The translations under genes and the position numbers were made by a program. The notes beneath the pieces were generated by a model. The model saw only the letters and a program-made list of their open reading frames with translations, ran no database searches and was not told where the DNA came from. From positions 1-13,654 of the forward strand of contig JAKIYU010000042.1 of assembly GCA_022708385.1 (NCBI GenBank): a DNA stretch of 13,654 bases, given 5' to 3'. This stretch comes from Bacteroidota bacterium (GTDB lineage: Bacteria > Bacteroidota > Bacteroidia > Bacteroidales > PXBB01). This document shows positions 7,320 through 13,654 of this stretch, in pieces (position 1 is the first letter of the stretch; each line of letters begins with the position of its first letter).

Positions 7320-7327
7320 CAAAGTTA
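7320..7327 (-). promoter_or_regulatory. Candidate -7 promoter element for the ferritin-like gene
   Basis: On the minus strand this is TAACTTTG, matching TAnnTTTG, 29 bp upstream of the start codon. The predicted leader is about 20-25 nt and contains no Shine-Dalgarno sequence. No clean -33 TTTG is visible. Confidence 0.45.
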
Positions 7328-7394
7328 CAAAAAAGGGTTGAAAGGGAGTATAATACAGTGAACTAAAATAATTGAAGTGAGCTAAAGTATTTAA

Positions 7395-7487
7395 AATTAG
7401 GAGTTAGGAGTTAGGATAGAACTCATACTCTCGACCTTGTTGTTGTTGGATTTTAAACTCCAAACTCCGAACTCCTAACTCATAATT
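7395..7487. repeat. Imperfect inverted repeat built of 7-bp units
   Basis: The left arm (7395-7416) is TTAGGAG repeated about three times. The right half (7456-7483) is four 7-bp units: AACTCCA, AACTCCG, AACTCCT, AACTCAT. The arms 7395-7416 and 7466-7487 pair at 20 of 22 positions across a 49-bp spacer, so either strand could form a long hairpin. No target-site duplication or coding content is visible. Similar AACTCC(T/G) strings are, from memory, frequent intergenic repeats in Bacteroidota genomes. Confidence 0.8.
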
Positions 7488-7512
7488 CCTGAGTTGTCTA
7501 TATTTTAGAAAC

Positions 7513-7544
7513 AAAGAGGCTGCCCGTGTACAGACAACCTCTTT
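7513..7544 (-). terminator. Terminator downstream of pntB
   Basis: On the minus strand AAAGAGGTTGTC (7544-7533) pairs with GGCAGCCTCTTT (7524-7513) across an 8-nt loop, with two wobble pairs, followed by TTTGTTTCT. It lies 25 bp beyond the pntB stop. The stem family matches the terminator after gdhA. Confidence 0.78.
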
Positions 7545-7568
7545 TAAAAGTAACTTTACGGGGTGTTA

Positions 7569-9035
7569 TTATTTCAGGCTTGCATTTATTTTTTCGACAC
7601 TGCTTTTGGCATCGCCGTAAAGCATATCGGTATTTTCTTTATAGAAAAGCGGGTTTTCTACTCCTGCATAACCCACTGCCATAGAGCGTTTTATAACGAT
7701 AACTCTTTTGGCTTTCCAAACTTCGACCACGGGCATACCATAGATAGGACTGGAGGGATCTTCCTGGGCACCGGGGTTAACGGTATCGTTAGCACCGATA
7801 ATCATGGCTACATCAGTTTCAGGCATGTCGGGATTCACTTCGTCCATTTCGAGAACAATGTCGTAAGGCACATTGGCTTCGGCCAGGAGCACATTCATGT
7901 GACCGGGAAGACGCCCTGCAACTGGATGGATACCGAATTTAACAGATTTACCCTGATTTCTTAGTTTTTCGACCAAATCGTGTACAGGATACTGAGCTTT
8001 GGCCACAGCCATACCATAACCGGGAACAATAATAACCGATTGCGCATCATTAAGTATTTCGGCAGCTTCTTCGTGTGTTATTGATTTAACAGTGCCTTCC
8101 ATTTTCTTACCTGTTTTTATTTCTTGTCCAAAACCACCTGAAATAACGGAGAAGAACGATCTGTTCATGGCTTTGCACATGATTATTGAAAGAATGGCAC
8201 CTGAGCTACCTACTAAAGCACCCGTTACAATAAGTAAATCGTTGCCCAGCATGAAGCCTGAAGCAGATGCTGTCCAACCCGATAAAGAGTTTAGCATTGA
8301 AATAACCACCGGCATATCAGCCCCACCGATAGCCATAACCATCATCATACCAAAGAAGCAAGCAATAGCAGTCATTATTACTAAATAAATCATACCATCG
8401 GTTCCTGTTTCCCGCATAAACAGCACACACAAAATAATGGTTGCTAGTAAAAGCACCACATTAAGAGCGTCCTTACCTTTAAAAACAAAGGGTTTGCTGC
8501 TTATTTTTTCAGTGAGTTTGCCCCAGGCTATAATTGACCCTGAGAAGGTAACAGCACCGATAAAAATGCCGATATATATTTCGACCATATGAATAGACAG
8601 TTCGGCACCATCTAAAAGTAAGGTTGCCGGATCAATATATGAACTGAAGCCCACCAGCACTATGATGAACTCATAGAGATCTTTATTAATGTAATAAGTT
8701 GCCGGATCAATATATGAACTGAAGCCCACCAGCACTGTGGCCAACCCTACAAAACTATGCAATAGAGCAATGAGTTCGGGCATGGCGGTCATTTCTACTT
8801 TACGGGCTACAATTATCCCGATAGCTGAAGCAATAACCACTGCCACCAAAATATAAATATAACCATCCTGAATATTAAGGCTTAAAAGCGTCGATATAAG
8901 AGCTACAATCATACCTACTATACCGTAGATAACCCCTTTTTTTGCTGATTCCTGCGACGACAATCCTGACAGACTCATTATAAACAGAATTGAAGCAAAC
9001 AGGTAAGCTGCTATTTGAATTTCTTTTGTAATCAT
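7569..9035 (-). CDS. pntB: NAD(P) transhydrogenase subunit beta, with a 25-residue internal insertion
   Basis: This 488-residue subunit carries part of the membrane domain and the NADP(H)-binding domain III. With PntA it transfers hydride from NADH to NADP+, driven by the proton gradient at the inner membrane. Hydrophobic segments fill residues 5-290. HSFVGLA has His93, equivalent to the E. coli proton-path His91. Domain III shows PGYGMAVAKAQ (338-348), GIHPVAGRLPGHMNVLLAEA (368-387) and GANDTVNP with Asp417. E. coli PntB has 462 residues; the excess is at 114-138, where VLVGFSSYIDPAT occurs twice (101-113 and 126-138) around YYINKDLYEFII. The second copy continues into normal family sequence (DGAELSIHMVEIYIG). 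The insertion sits in a loop after the His93 helix. The gene starts 5 bp after pntA and is clearly co-transcribed with it. Confidence 0.95.
   Translation of the reverse strand: MITKEIQIAAYLFASILFIMSLSGLSSQESAKKGVIYGIVGMIVALISTLLSLNIQDGYIYILVAVVIASAIGIIVARKVEMTAMPELIALLHSFVGLATVLVGFSSYIDPATYYINKDLYEFIIVLVGFSSYIDPATLLLDGAELSIHMVEIYIGIFIGAVTFSGSIIAWGKLTEKISSKPFVFKGKDALNVVLLLATIILCVLFMRETGTDGMIYLVIMTAIACFFGMMMVMAIGGADMPVVISMLNSLSGWTASASGFMLGNDLLIVTGALVGSSGAILSIIMCKAMNRSFFSVISGGFGQEIKTGKKMEGTVKSITHEEAAEILNDAQSVIIVPGYGMAVAKAQYPVHDLVEKLRNQGKSVKFGIHPVAGRLPGHMNVLLAEANVPYDIVLEMDEVNPDMPETDVAMIIGANDTVNPGAQEDPSSPIYGMPVVEVWKAKRVIVIKRSMAVGYAGVENPLFYKENTDMLYGDAKSSVEKINASLK
8623..8736. repeat. Perfect 39-bp direct repeat inside pntB
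   Basis: Bases 8623-8661 and 8698-8736 are identical over 39 bp, with a 36-bp unrelated spacer (8662-8697). The 75-bp offset is exactly 25 codons, so the frame is kept. One edge of each copy has CCACCAGCACT. Exact identity at synonymous positions suggests a recent event, or an assembly fault. Confidence 0.95.
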
Positions 9036-9040
9036 AATTA

Positions 9041-10579
9041 TTATTTTTTAAACATGTTTAACATTCTGTAAGTTACCATGAAGCCACCGACAATATTTAT
9101 GGTCGCTATCAAAACTGCCACAAAGGCAAGTATATTTCTGGGGTCAGCTATATTATCCTGTATCTGAAGTAATCCGCCGATAACAATAATACCGCTGATT
9201 GCGTTAGTAACAGACATCAGTGGTGTATGAAGGGCGTGGGTAACATTCCAGATGACATTCCATCCAACAAATACAGCGAGTACAAAAGCGGTCATGTGGC
9301 CCATGAAATTACTGGGAGCTACCTTTCCGAGTAAAAACATGACCAAAGCCAGAACAGCTAATGTAATAACGTTAGAAACAATGGCTTTCTTAGCTTTTTT
9401 TGCTTTAAGTGCAGCTTCATCCACAGGAGAAACTTTGGGTGTTTCAGTCGTTTTCTGGGCACTCACAGCAAGGGGTTCAGGAGGCCAGTTGATTTTACCT
9501 TCGTAAGTAACCATAGCTCTTTTGATAATATCGTCTGTCATATCGATTTTAAAGTTATCTGCTTTGCCCATATCGTCGAGCAGGTGGCACATATTATTGC
9601 CATAGAGAAAACTAGCCTGGTTAGGTAAGGTGTCAACCTTTCCAACAATTATAACGCCGTTATCGGTTGTAATAATTTCATCTTTTTTAGTAAAAACGCA
9701 ATTACCGCCAGTTGAAGCTGCAAGGTCAACAATAACTGAACCCGGTTTCATGGCTTTTACATGATAATCGAGAAGCAGTTTGGGGGCTTCTTTTCCAGGA
9801 ATCTGAGCAGTAGTAACAATGATATCCACTTCTTCGGCTTGTTTTAAAAACAGGGCCATTTCAGCATCAATAAATGCCTGGCTCATTGTTTTGCTGTATC
9901 CTGAAGCAGTAGAGCCATCCTCATCAATTTCTACGGTAATAAACTGTGCGCCCATTGACTGTATCTGTTCTGCTGTTTCCTTACGGGTATCGAAAGCCCT
10001 CACAATTGCGCCGAGCGACTTAGCTGTGCCTATGGCAGCCAAACCAGCCACGCCTGCTCCTATAACAAGAACCTTTGCTGGCTCAACTTTTCCTGCGGCA
10101 GTTATTTGTCCGTTAAGAAAACGTCCAAAATGATTAGCAGCTTCAATAACAGCCCTGTAACCCGCAATGTTGGCCATTGAAGAAAGCACATCCATCTTTT
10201 GTGCTCTTGAAATTCTGGGTATAGCATCCATAGCTATGCTATTAATACCTGCTTCAGCGAGTTTTTTTAACAGTTCGCCATTTTGAGCCGGATAAAGATA
10301 ACTCATTAAAAGAGTGCCTCTCTTCATCATGCTTAATTCTTGTTCAGTGGGTGGTTGCACTTTAAGTATTATATCAGATTTTGAATATAATTCTTCAATC
10401 GTTGCAACTACTTCTGCGCCGGCTGATACATATTCATCGTCTGAAATTTTCGCTCTTAAACCGCATCCGGCACACACCAAAACCTCAAATCCCTGCTTTT
10501 TCAGGCGAATCACAGTTTGTTTTGTTGCAGCAACCCTTAATTCGTTTTGCTGCATCTCTTTTGGAATTCCTACTTTCAT
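9041..10579 (-). CDS. pntA: NAD(P) transhydrogenase subunit alpha (fused PntAA-PntAB form)
   Basis: This 512-residue protein matches the E. coli-type alpha subunit in length (510). Residues 1 to about 370 form the NAD(H)-binding domain I, beginning MKVGIPKEMQQNELRVAAT. It has MDAIPRISRAQKMDVLSSMANIAGY (117-141) and the Rossmann signature GAGVAGLAAIGTAKSLGA (174-191). A Lys/Ala-rich linker (about 388-399) leads to four membrane helices (about 402-418, 428-446, 459-472 and 482-503). This is the fused form; some bacteria split it into PntAA and PntAB. It is the first gene of the pntAB operon and diverges from gdhA across 390 bp. No truncation or missing motif is seen. Confidence 0.97.
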   Translation of the reverse strand: MKVGIPKEMQQNELRVAATKQTVIRLKKQGFEVLVCAGCGLRAKISDDEYVSAGAEVVATIEELYSKSDIILKVQPPTEQELSMMKRGTLLMSYLYPAQNGELLKKLAEAGINSIAMDAIPRISRAQKMDVLSSMANIAGYRAVIEAANHFGRFLNGQITAAGKVEPAKVLVIGAGVAGLAAIGTAKSLGAIVRAFDTRKETAEQIQSMGAQFITVEIDEDGSTASGYSKTMSQAFIDAEMALFLKQAEEVDIIVTTAQIPGKEAPKLLLDYHVKAMKPGSVIVDLAASTGGNCVFTKKDEIITTDNGVIIVGKVDTLPNQASFLYGNNMCHLLDDMGKADNFKIDMTDDIIKRAMVTYEGKINWPPEPLAVSAQKTTETPKVSPVDEAALKAKKAKKAIVSNVITLAVLALVMFLLGKVAPSNFMGHMTAFVLAVFVGWNVIWNVTHALHTPLMSVTNAISGIIVIGGLLQIQDNIADPRNILAFVAVLIATINIVGGFMVTYRMLNMFKK

Positions 10580-10673
10580 ATTTTTTTTGATTAGGTTTTA
10601 ATAATTATGTGAAATTATTTTTTTATAAAATAGATTTAATATTAATTATAAGTTATTCATTATATGAAACTTA

Positions 10674-10687
10674 CATAATTAATTATG
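10674..10687. promoter_or_regulatory. Perfect 14-bp palindrome, possible operator
   Basis: CATAATTAATTATG is its own reverse complement. It lies about 20-34 bp downstream of the minus-strand -7 box, inside the predicted pntA leader. Palindromes arise readily in such AT-rich DNA, so an operator role is only a possibility. Confidence 0.3.
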
Positions 10688-10707
10688 CAAATTACACAAA
10701 AACGAAG

Positions 10708-10715
10708 CAAATATA
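10708..10715 (-). promoter_or_regulatory. Candidate -7 promoter element for pntAB
   Basis: On the minus strand this is TATATTTG, matching TAnnTTTG. Transcription would start near 10701, giving a leader of about 120 nt. The sequence is AT-rich enough for a chance match. Confidence 0.35.
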
Positions 10716-10734
10716 TATTTTTATATTAACATAC

Positions 10735-10750
10735 TTAATACGTGTATTAA
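10735..10750. promoter_or_regulatory. 16-bp inverted repeat, possible operator upstream of pntA
   Basis: TTAATAC-GT-GTATTAA has two 7-bp arms and a 2-bp spacer, the form of a dimeric regulator site. It begins 19 bp upstream of the minus-strand -7 box, near the -33 region of the predicted pntA promoter. The regulator is unknown. Confidence 0.4.
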
Positions 10751-10877
10751 AATACTTTTAAATTAGATAATATGCTTATTTCGTTAACAATTTTACTTAA
10801 TTACTAACTAGGTATAATACTTATTTTTACTTATGTAAAATTCTTATAAAATTTATTTTTTTGATAATTATTTAATA

Positions 10878-10885
10878 TATCTTTG
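10878..10885 (+). promoter_or_regulatory. Candidate -7 promoter element for gdhA
   Basis: TATCTTTG matches TAnnTTTG and follows a T-run ending in TTTG 14 bp upstream, a little closer than the usual -33 spacing. Transcription from about 10892 gives a leader near 78 nt. Confidence 0.5.
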
Positions 10886-10969
10886 CAAAAAAATTGAACA
10901 GGTAAATTTTCCTGTAAAAATAGCAGTTACAATTAAAACTCATTTTATAAACACATAAAAAAATTAATT

Positions 10970-12226
10970 ATGAATGTAGAAAAAATAATGCAGAAGCTTG
11001 AACAAAGATATTCTCATGAACGGGAATATTTACAAGCAGTGAGGGAAGTACTCGAATCAATTGAGGATATTGTAAATGAGAACCCTCAATTTGAGGCAGC
11101 CAATATTATCGAAAGAATAGTGGAGCCCGACAGAATTATCCAATTTAAAGTACAATGGGTTGACGACAAAGGTAATGTACAGGTTAACAGGGGTTATAGA
11201 ATTCAGTTTAATAATGCCATTGGACCTTACAAGGGCGGTTTGCGTTTCCACCCCAGTGTTACACCCAGTATCCTGAAATTTTTAGGTTTTGAGCAGATTT
11301 TCAAAAACAGTCTGACTACATTACCAATGGGTGGTGCCAAGGGAGGAAGTGATTTTGACCCTAAAGGCAAATCGAACAATGAAATCATGCGTTTTTGCCA
11401 GGCTTTCATGTCGGAATTATGGAAATATATTGGTGCTGATATTGATGTACCTGCCGGTGACATAGGTGTTGGCGGAAGAGAAATCGGCTATCTGTACGGT
11501 ATGTATAAAAAATTAGCCGGCGAACACAATGGTGTGCTTACAGGTAAAGGCAAAGGCTGGGGCGGCAGTTTAATAAGACCAGAAGCTACTGGTTTTGGAA
11601 ATGTATTTTTTGCTAAAGAAATGTTGAAAACCCGTGGACAGGATTTTAAAGGCAAAATCGTTACTATTTCCGGTTTTGGCAATGTGGCATGGGGTGCTGC
11701 ACTTAAAGCCACACAATTAGGTGCTAAGGTGGTTACCATTTCAGGACCTGATGGTTACATCTACGATCCCGATGGCATCAGTGGCGAGAAGATTGATTAT
11801 ATGCTTGAACTAAGAGCTTCGAACAACGACATAGTGAAGCCTTATTCTTACGAATTTCCTAATGCCCAGTTCCATCAGGGCAAAAAACCTTGGGAAGTTA
11901 AATGCGACATTGCACTTCCTTGTGCCACCAGCACACCCGAAGCCATTGAAGTATTTATGGAAAACAAAATACTCTTTGCACCTGGTAAAGCAGCCAATGC
12001 CGGTGGCGTTGCCACTTCAGGTCTTGAGCAATCACAGAATGCCATGAAACTTAACTGGCCAGCTGATGAAGTGGAAAACAAATTACATCAGATTATGATT
12101 AATATTCACGAATCATGCGTTAAATACGGAAAAGAAGATGATGGCTTTGTGAATTATGTTAAAGGTGCCAATATTGCCGGCTTCATGAAAGTAGCCAATG
12201 CCATGTTAGATCAAGGGGTGGTATAG
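10970..12226 (+). CDS. gdhA: NADP-type glutamate dehydrogenase with an internal deletion
   Basis: This 418-residue protein belongs to the hexameric glutamate dehydrogenase family (E. coli 447). The family makes glutamate from 2-oxoglutarate, ammonium and NADPH in the cytoplasm. Substrate residues are present: IGPYKGGLRFHPSV (Lys88), FEQIFKNSL (Lys112), LPMGGAKGGSDFDPKGKS (Lys124) and PAGDIGVGGRE (Asp164). The coenzyme fold has SGFGNVAWGA (234-243). At residues 313-329 the protein reads DIALPCAT directly followed by STPEAIEVF. Normal members have about 27 residues between these, ending in EGANMP, a conserved part of the coenzyme domain. The rest (LFAPGKAANAGGVATSGLE, NIAGF.KVANAMLDQGVV) is normal. 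The frame is intact, but activity is doubtful. The gene diverges from pntAB, which supplies NADPH. Confidence 0.95.
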   Translation: MNVEKIMQKLEQRYSHEREYLQAVREVLESIEDIVNENPQFEAANIIERIVEPDRIIQFKVQWVDDKGNVQVNRGYRIQFNNAIGPYKGGLRFHPSVTPSILKFLGFEQIFKNSLTTLPMGGAKGGSDFDPKGKSNNEIMRFCQAFMSELWKYIGADIDVPAGDIGVGGREIGYLYGMYKKLAGEHNGVLTGKGKGWGGSLIRPEATGFGNVFFAKEMLKTRGQDFKGKIVTISGFGNVAWGAALKATQLGAKVVTISGPDGYIYDPDGISGEKIDYMLELRASNNDIVKPYSYEFPNAQFHQGKKPWEVKCDIALPCATSTPEAIEVFMENKILFAPGKAANAGGVATSGLEQSQNAMKLNWPADEVENKLHQIMINIHESCVKYGKEDDGFVNYVKGANIAGFMKVANAMLDQGVV

Positions 12227-12249
12227 TTCTTTACTAACTAACTAACTTT

Positions 12250-12283
12250 AAAGAGGTTGTTTGTTTCAAACAGCCTCTTTTTT
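12250..12283 (+). terminator. Terminator of gdhA
   Basis: AAAGAGGTTGTTTG (12250-12263) pairs with CAAACAGCCTCTTT (12267-12280) across a TTT loop, with one wobble in 14 pairs, followed by Ts to 12283. It begins 23 bp after the gdhA stop. The complement may also help stop pyrD transcripts, but its T-tract is poor. Confidence 0.92.
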
Positions 12284-12325
12284 ATTTATAAAACCCTGAA
12301 TCGTACCGGAAAGTTTAATAATTTT

Positions 12326-13237
12326 TTACACTTGAAGTTTCCCTATGATATCTCTTACGGTTTTAAAACCGTTTTCATGCAGATAGGCATCAATTCCTTT
12401 AATAATTTTTATGGTTACAGCCGGGTCAATAAAGTTGGCTGTGCCCACCTGTACGGCTGTAGCGCCAGCCAGTAAAAACTCAATAGCATCCTCTGCATTC
12501 ATTATCCCACCAAGACCTATTACAGGAATATGTACAGCCTTAGTTACCTGCCATACCATACGCAATGCTACAGGTTTTACACAGGGTCCGGACAAACCAC
12601 CGGTTATTGTTGAAAGAACCGGTCTTCTCGTTTTTATGTTGATTGCCATCCCAAGCAGTGTGTTGATAAGAGATACTGCATCAGCGCCTTCAGACTCAGC
12701 AGCTTTGGCAATTTCGACTATAGAAGTTACATTCGGTGAGAGTTTAACAATAAGTGTTTTACTGTATGATTTTCTGACCTCCTTTACAACCTCAGCAGCC
12801 GAAGCACAACTGGTACCGAAAGCCATTCCTCCTGATTTTACATTGGGACAGGAAATATTCAGTTCAATGGCTGGGATATGTTCAAGCGTGTTTATTTTCT
12901 CCACAACAGACACATAATCTTCAATACGTGAGCCTGATACATTAACTATAACATGAGTTTTGTAATGTTTAATTTTTGGATATATATCTGATATAAAATA
13001 GTCAACACCCTTATTCTGAAGTCCCACAGCGTTAAGCATGCCCATAGGCGTTTCGGCCATACGTGGGTAGGGATTACCTTCGCGGTGTTCGCGGGTGGTT
13101 CCCTTGACAATAATGCCGCCAAGTGCGTCTATATCTATAAAATCCTCAAATTCGTATCCATACCCAAAAGTTCCGGATGCTGTCAGCACAGGATTTTTAA
13201 AACCAAGACTTCCGATATTAACATTTAAATCTGCCAT
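12326..13237 (-). CDS. pyrD: Dihydroorotate dehydrogenase B, catalytic subunit
   Basis: This enzyme oxidises dihydroorotate to orotate in pyrimidine synthesis, using FMN and passing electrons through PyrK. I place the start at the ATG at 13237 (MADLNVNIGSLGFKNPV), giving 303 residues, normal for class 1B. An in-frame ATG at 13282 would add 15 residues unlike the family. Motifs by this numbering are GTFGYGYEF (22-30), KGTTREHREGNPYPRMAETPMGMLNAVGLQN (45-75) and ELNISCPNVKSGG, with Cys130 as the class 1B catalytic base. INTLLGMAI (191-199), GGLSGP (213-218) and GLGGI (241-245) complete the FMN and phosphate site. The start overlaps the 3' end of pyrK by 13 bp, so translation is probably coupled. 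It converges on gdhA. Confidence 0.95.
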   Translation of the reverse strand: MADLNVNIGSLGFKNPVLTASGTFGYGYEFEDFIDIDALGGIIVKGTTREHREGNPYPRMAETPMGMLNAVGLQNKGVDYFISDIYPKIKHYKTHVIVNVSGSRIEDYVSVVEKINTLEHIPAIELNISCPNVKSGGMAFGTSCASAAEVVKEVRKSYSKTLIVKLSPNVTSIVEIAKAAESEGADAVSLINTLLGMAINIKTRRPVLSTITGGLSGPCVKPVALRMVWQVTKAVHIPVIGLGGIMNAEDAIEFLLAGATAVQVGTANFIDPAVTIKIIKGIDAYLHENGFKTVRDIIGKLQV

Positions 13238-13654
13238 GTCAGTTGGGTTGTTTGAAATACAGGGCCTTCCGTACAAACGCATTTATGGCCTTCGGTAGTT
13301 TTTACCACACAGCAAAGGCAGGCGCCAATACCACAGGCCATGGTGTTTTCGAGCGATACTTCACAAGGGGTACCGGCATTGTCGCATAGCCTTGCCACCA
13401 ATTTCATCATGGGTTCCGGGCCGCAGGTATAAACCCTGTCATAGTCGGTAATGTGCTCTGCAAGCAGTGTATGCTCTGTAAGTAAACCTTTATAGCCCTC
13501 AGTGCCATCATCAGTAGTGACATATACTTTTCCGTAACGGGCAAAACTTTCCTTAAGCAGAAGGTCGCATGATGAACGGGCACCCATTAAAAAATCCACA
13601 ATGCAAGAGGCTTCATTAAGGCGCTTTGCTAAAAATAGCAATGGAGCCACACCG
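13225..13654 (-). CDS. pyrK: Dihydroorotate dehydrogenase B, electron-transfer subunit, C-terminal part
   Basis: About 143 C-terminal residues of a protein usually near 260 are in the window; the frame is open at the right edge. It begins in GVAPLLFLAKRL, part of the ferredoxin-reductase NAD-binding domain, and continues with the CGPEPMMK motif that closes that fold. The [2Fe-2S] cluster ligands follow in CGIGACLCCVV (C-x4-C-x2-C) and a fourth Cys in CTEGPVF. PyrK moves electrons from PyrD's FMN through FAD and the iron-sulphur cluster to NAD+. The GTG in GVAP at 13650 is internal, not the true start. It overlaps pyrD by 13 bp in one operon. Confidence 0.95.
   Translation of the reverse strand, partial: GVAPLLFLAKRLNEASCIVDFLMGARSSCDLLLKESFARYGKVYVTTDDGTEGYKGLLTEHTLLAEHITDYDRVYTCGPEPMMKLVARLCDNAGTPCEVSLENTMACGIGACLCCVVKTTEGHKCVCTEGPVFQTTQLTWQI

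Larger units (their letters stand above)
10580..10969. other. AT-rich divergent control region between pntA and gdhA
   Basis: These 390 bp are very AT-rich and encode nothing I can support. They contain one -7 box for each direction (10708-10715 minus, 10878-10885 plus) and two palindromes (10674-10687 and 10735-10750). The probable gdhA leader has a small hairpin, ACAGG...CCTGT (10898-10915). Confidence 0.6.

Noticed and set aside
7399..7416. TTAGGAG units as telomere-like or CRISPR repeats
   Set aside because: The units are only 7 bp, are followed by no spacers of regular length, and no cas genes are nearby.
7563..7964. 133-codon plus-strand open frame over the 3' end of pntB
   Set aside because: It lies opposite the conserved NADP-binding domain of PntB and has no independent support.
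12232..12248. ACTA tandem units after the gdhA stop
   Set aside because: Only three to four units of a 4-bp word; a trivial simple repeat beside the terminator.
12411..12917. 168-codon plus-strand open frame opposite pyrD
   Set aside because: pyrD is a clear conserved enzyme; this is its antisense shadow with low-complexity Ser/Ala/Thr composition.
13238..13282. Upstream ATG giving a 15-residue longer PyrD
   Set aside because: The extra residues (MRLYGRPCISNNPTD) lie within pyrK and do not resemble the PyrD N-terminus. MADLNVNIG fits the family.

Overview
The window looks like chromosomal DNA of a member of the Bacteroidota, probably Bacteroidales-like. It is AT-rich, it lacks obvious Shine-Dalgarno sites, and six intergenic positions carry TAnnTTTG, the -7 element of the Bacteroidota primary sigma factor. 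The gene order small membrane protein / mutL / rhomboid / rhomboid-like / membrane-anchored EEP hydrolase also recalls that phylum. I see no prophage, transposase, CRISPR array or defence system. Most of the content is housekeeping.

Layout: (a) 1-291, the N-terminal end of a membrane transporter of probable Na+/H+ antiporter (NhaD/IT) type, minus strand. It is divergent from yebC (415-1125, plus), and the 123-bp gap holds a matching -7 box for each direction. (b) 1130-5994, a tightly packed minus-strand operon. In transcription order it is a small single-pass membrane protein, mutL, an active-looking rhomboid protease, a rhomboid-like protein without the catalytic serine, and an EEP-domain hydrolase. 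(c) 6051-6275, a tRNA-Pro(GGG) unit with promoter box, ~100-nt leader and strong terminator, then about 500 bp with no convincing gene. (d) 6784-7290, a ferritin-like/rubrerythrin-type diiron protein, minus, followed upstream by a 7-bp-unit inverted repeat. (e) 7569-10579, pntB and pntA (proton-translocating transhydrogenase), minus, divergent across 390 bp of very AT-rich DNA from gdhA (10970-12226, plus). (f) 12326-13654, pyrD and the 3' part of pyrK, minus, convergent with gdhA.

PntAB makes NADPH from NADH using the proton gradient, and GdhA uses NADPH to fix ammonium into glutamate, so the divergent pair plausibly forms a nitrogen-assimilation unit with a shared control region.

The most unusual observations are two in-frame rearrangements in this unit. 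pntB has a 25-codon insertion made of a perfect 39-bp direct repeat around 36 bp of other sequence. gdhA lacks about 27 codons, including the conserved EGANMP segment of its coenzyme domain. The same 10-mer, CCACCAGCAC, lies at one edge of each pntB repeat copy and across the gdhA junction. It contains the complement of the E. coli Chi octamer. Other points are the serine-less rhomboid partner, degenerate endonuclease motifs in MutL, two terminators sharing one stem family, and two palindromes in the pntA-gdhA gap. I did not find a clearly new biological system.
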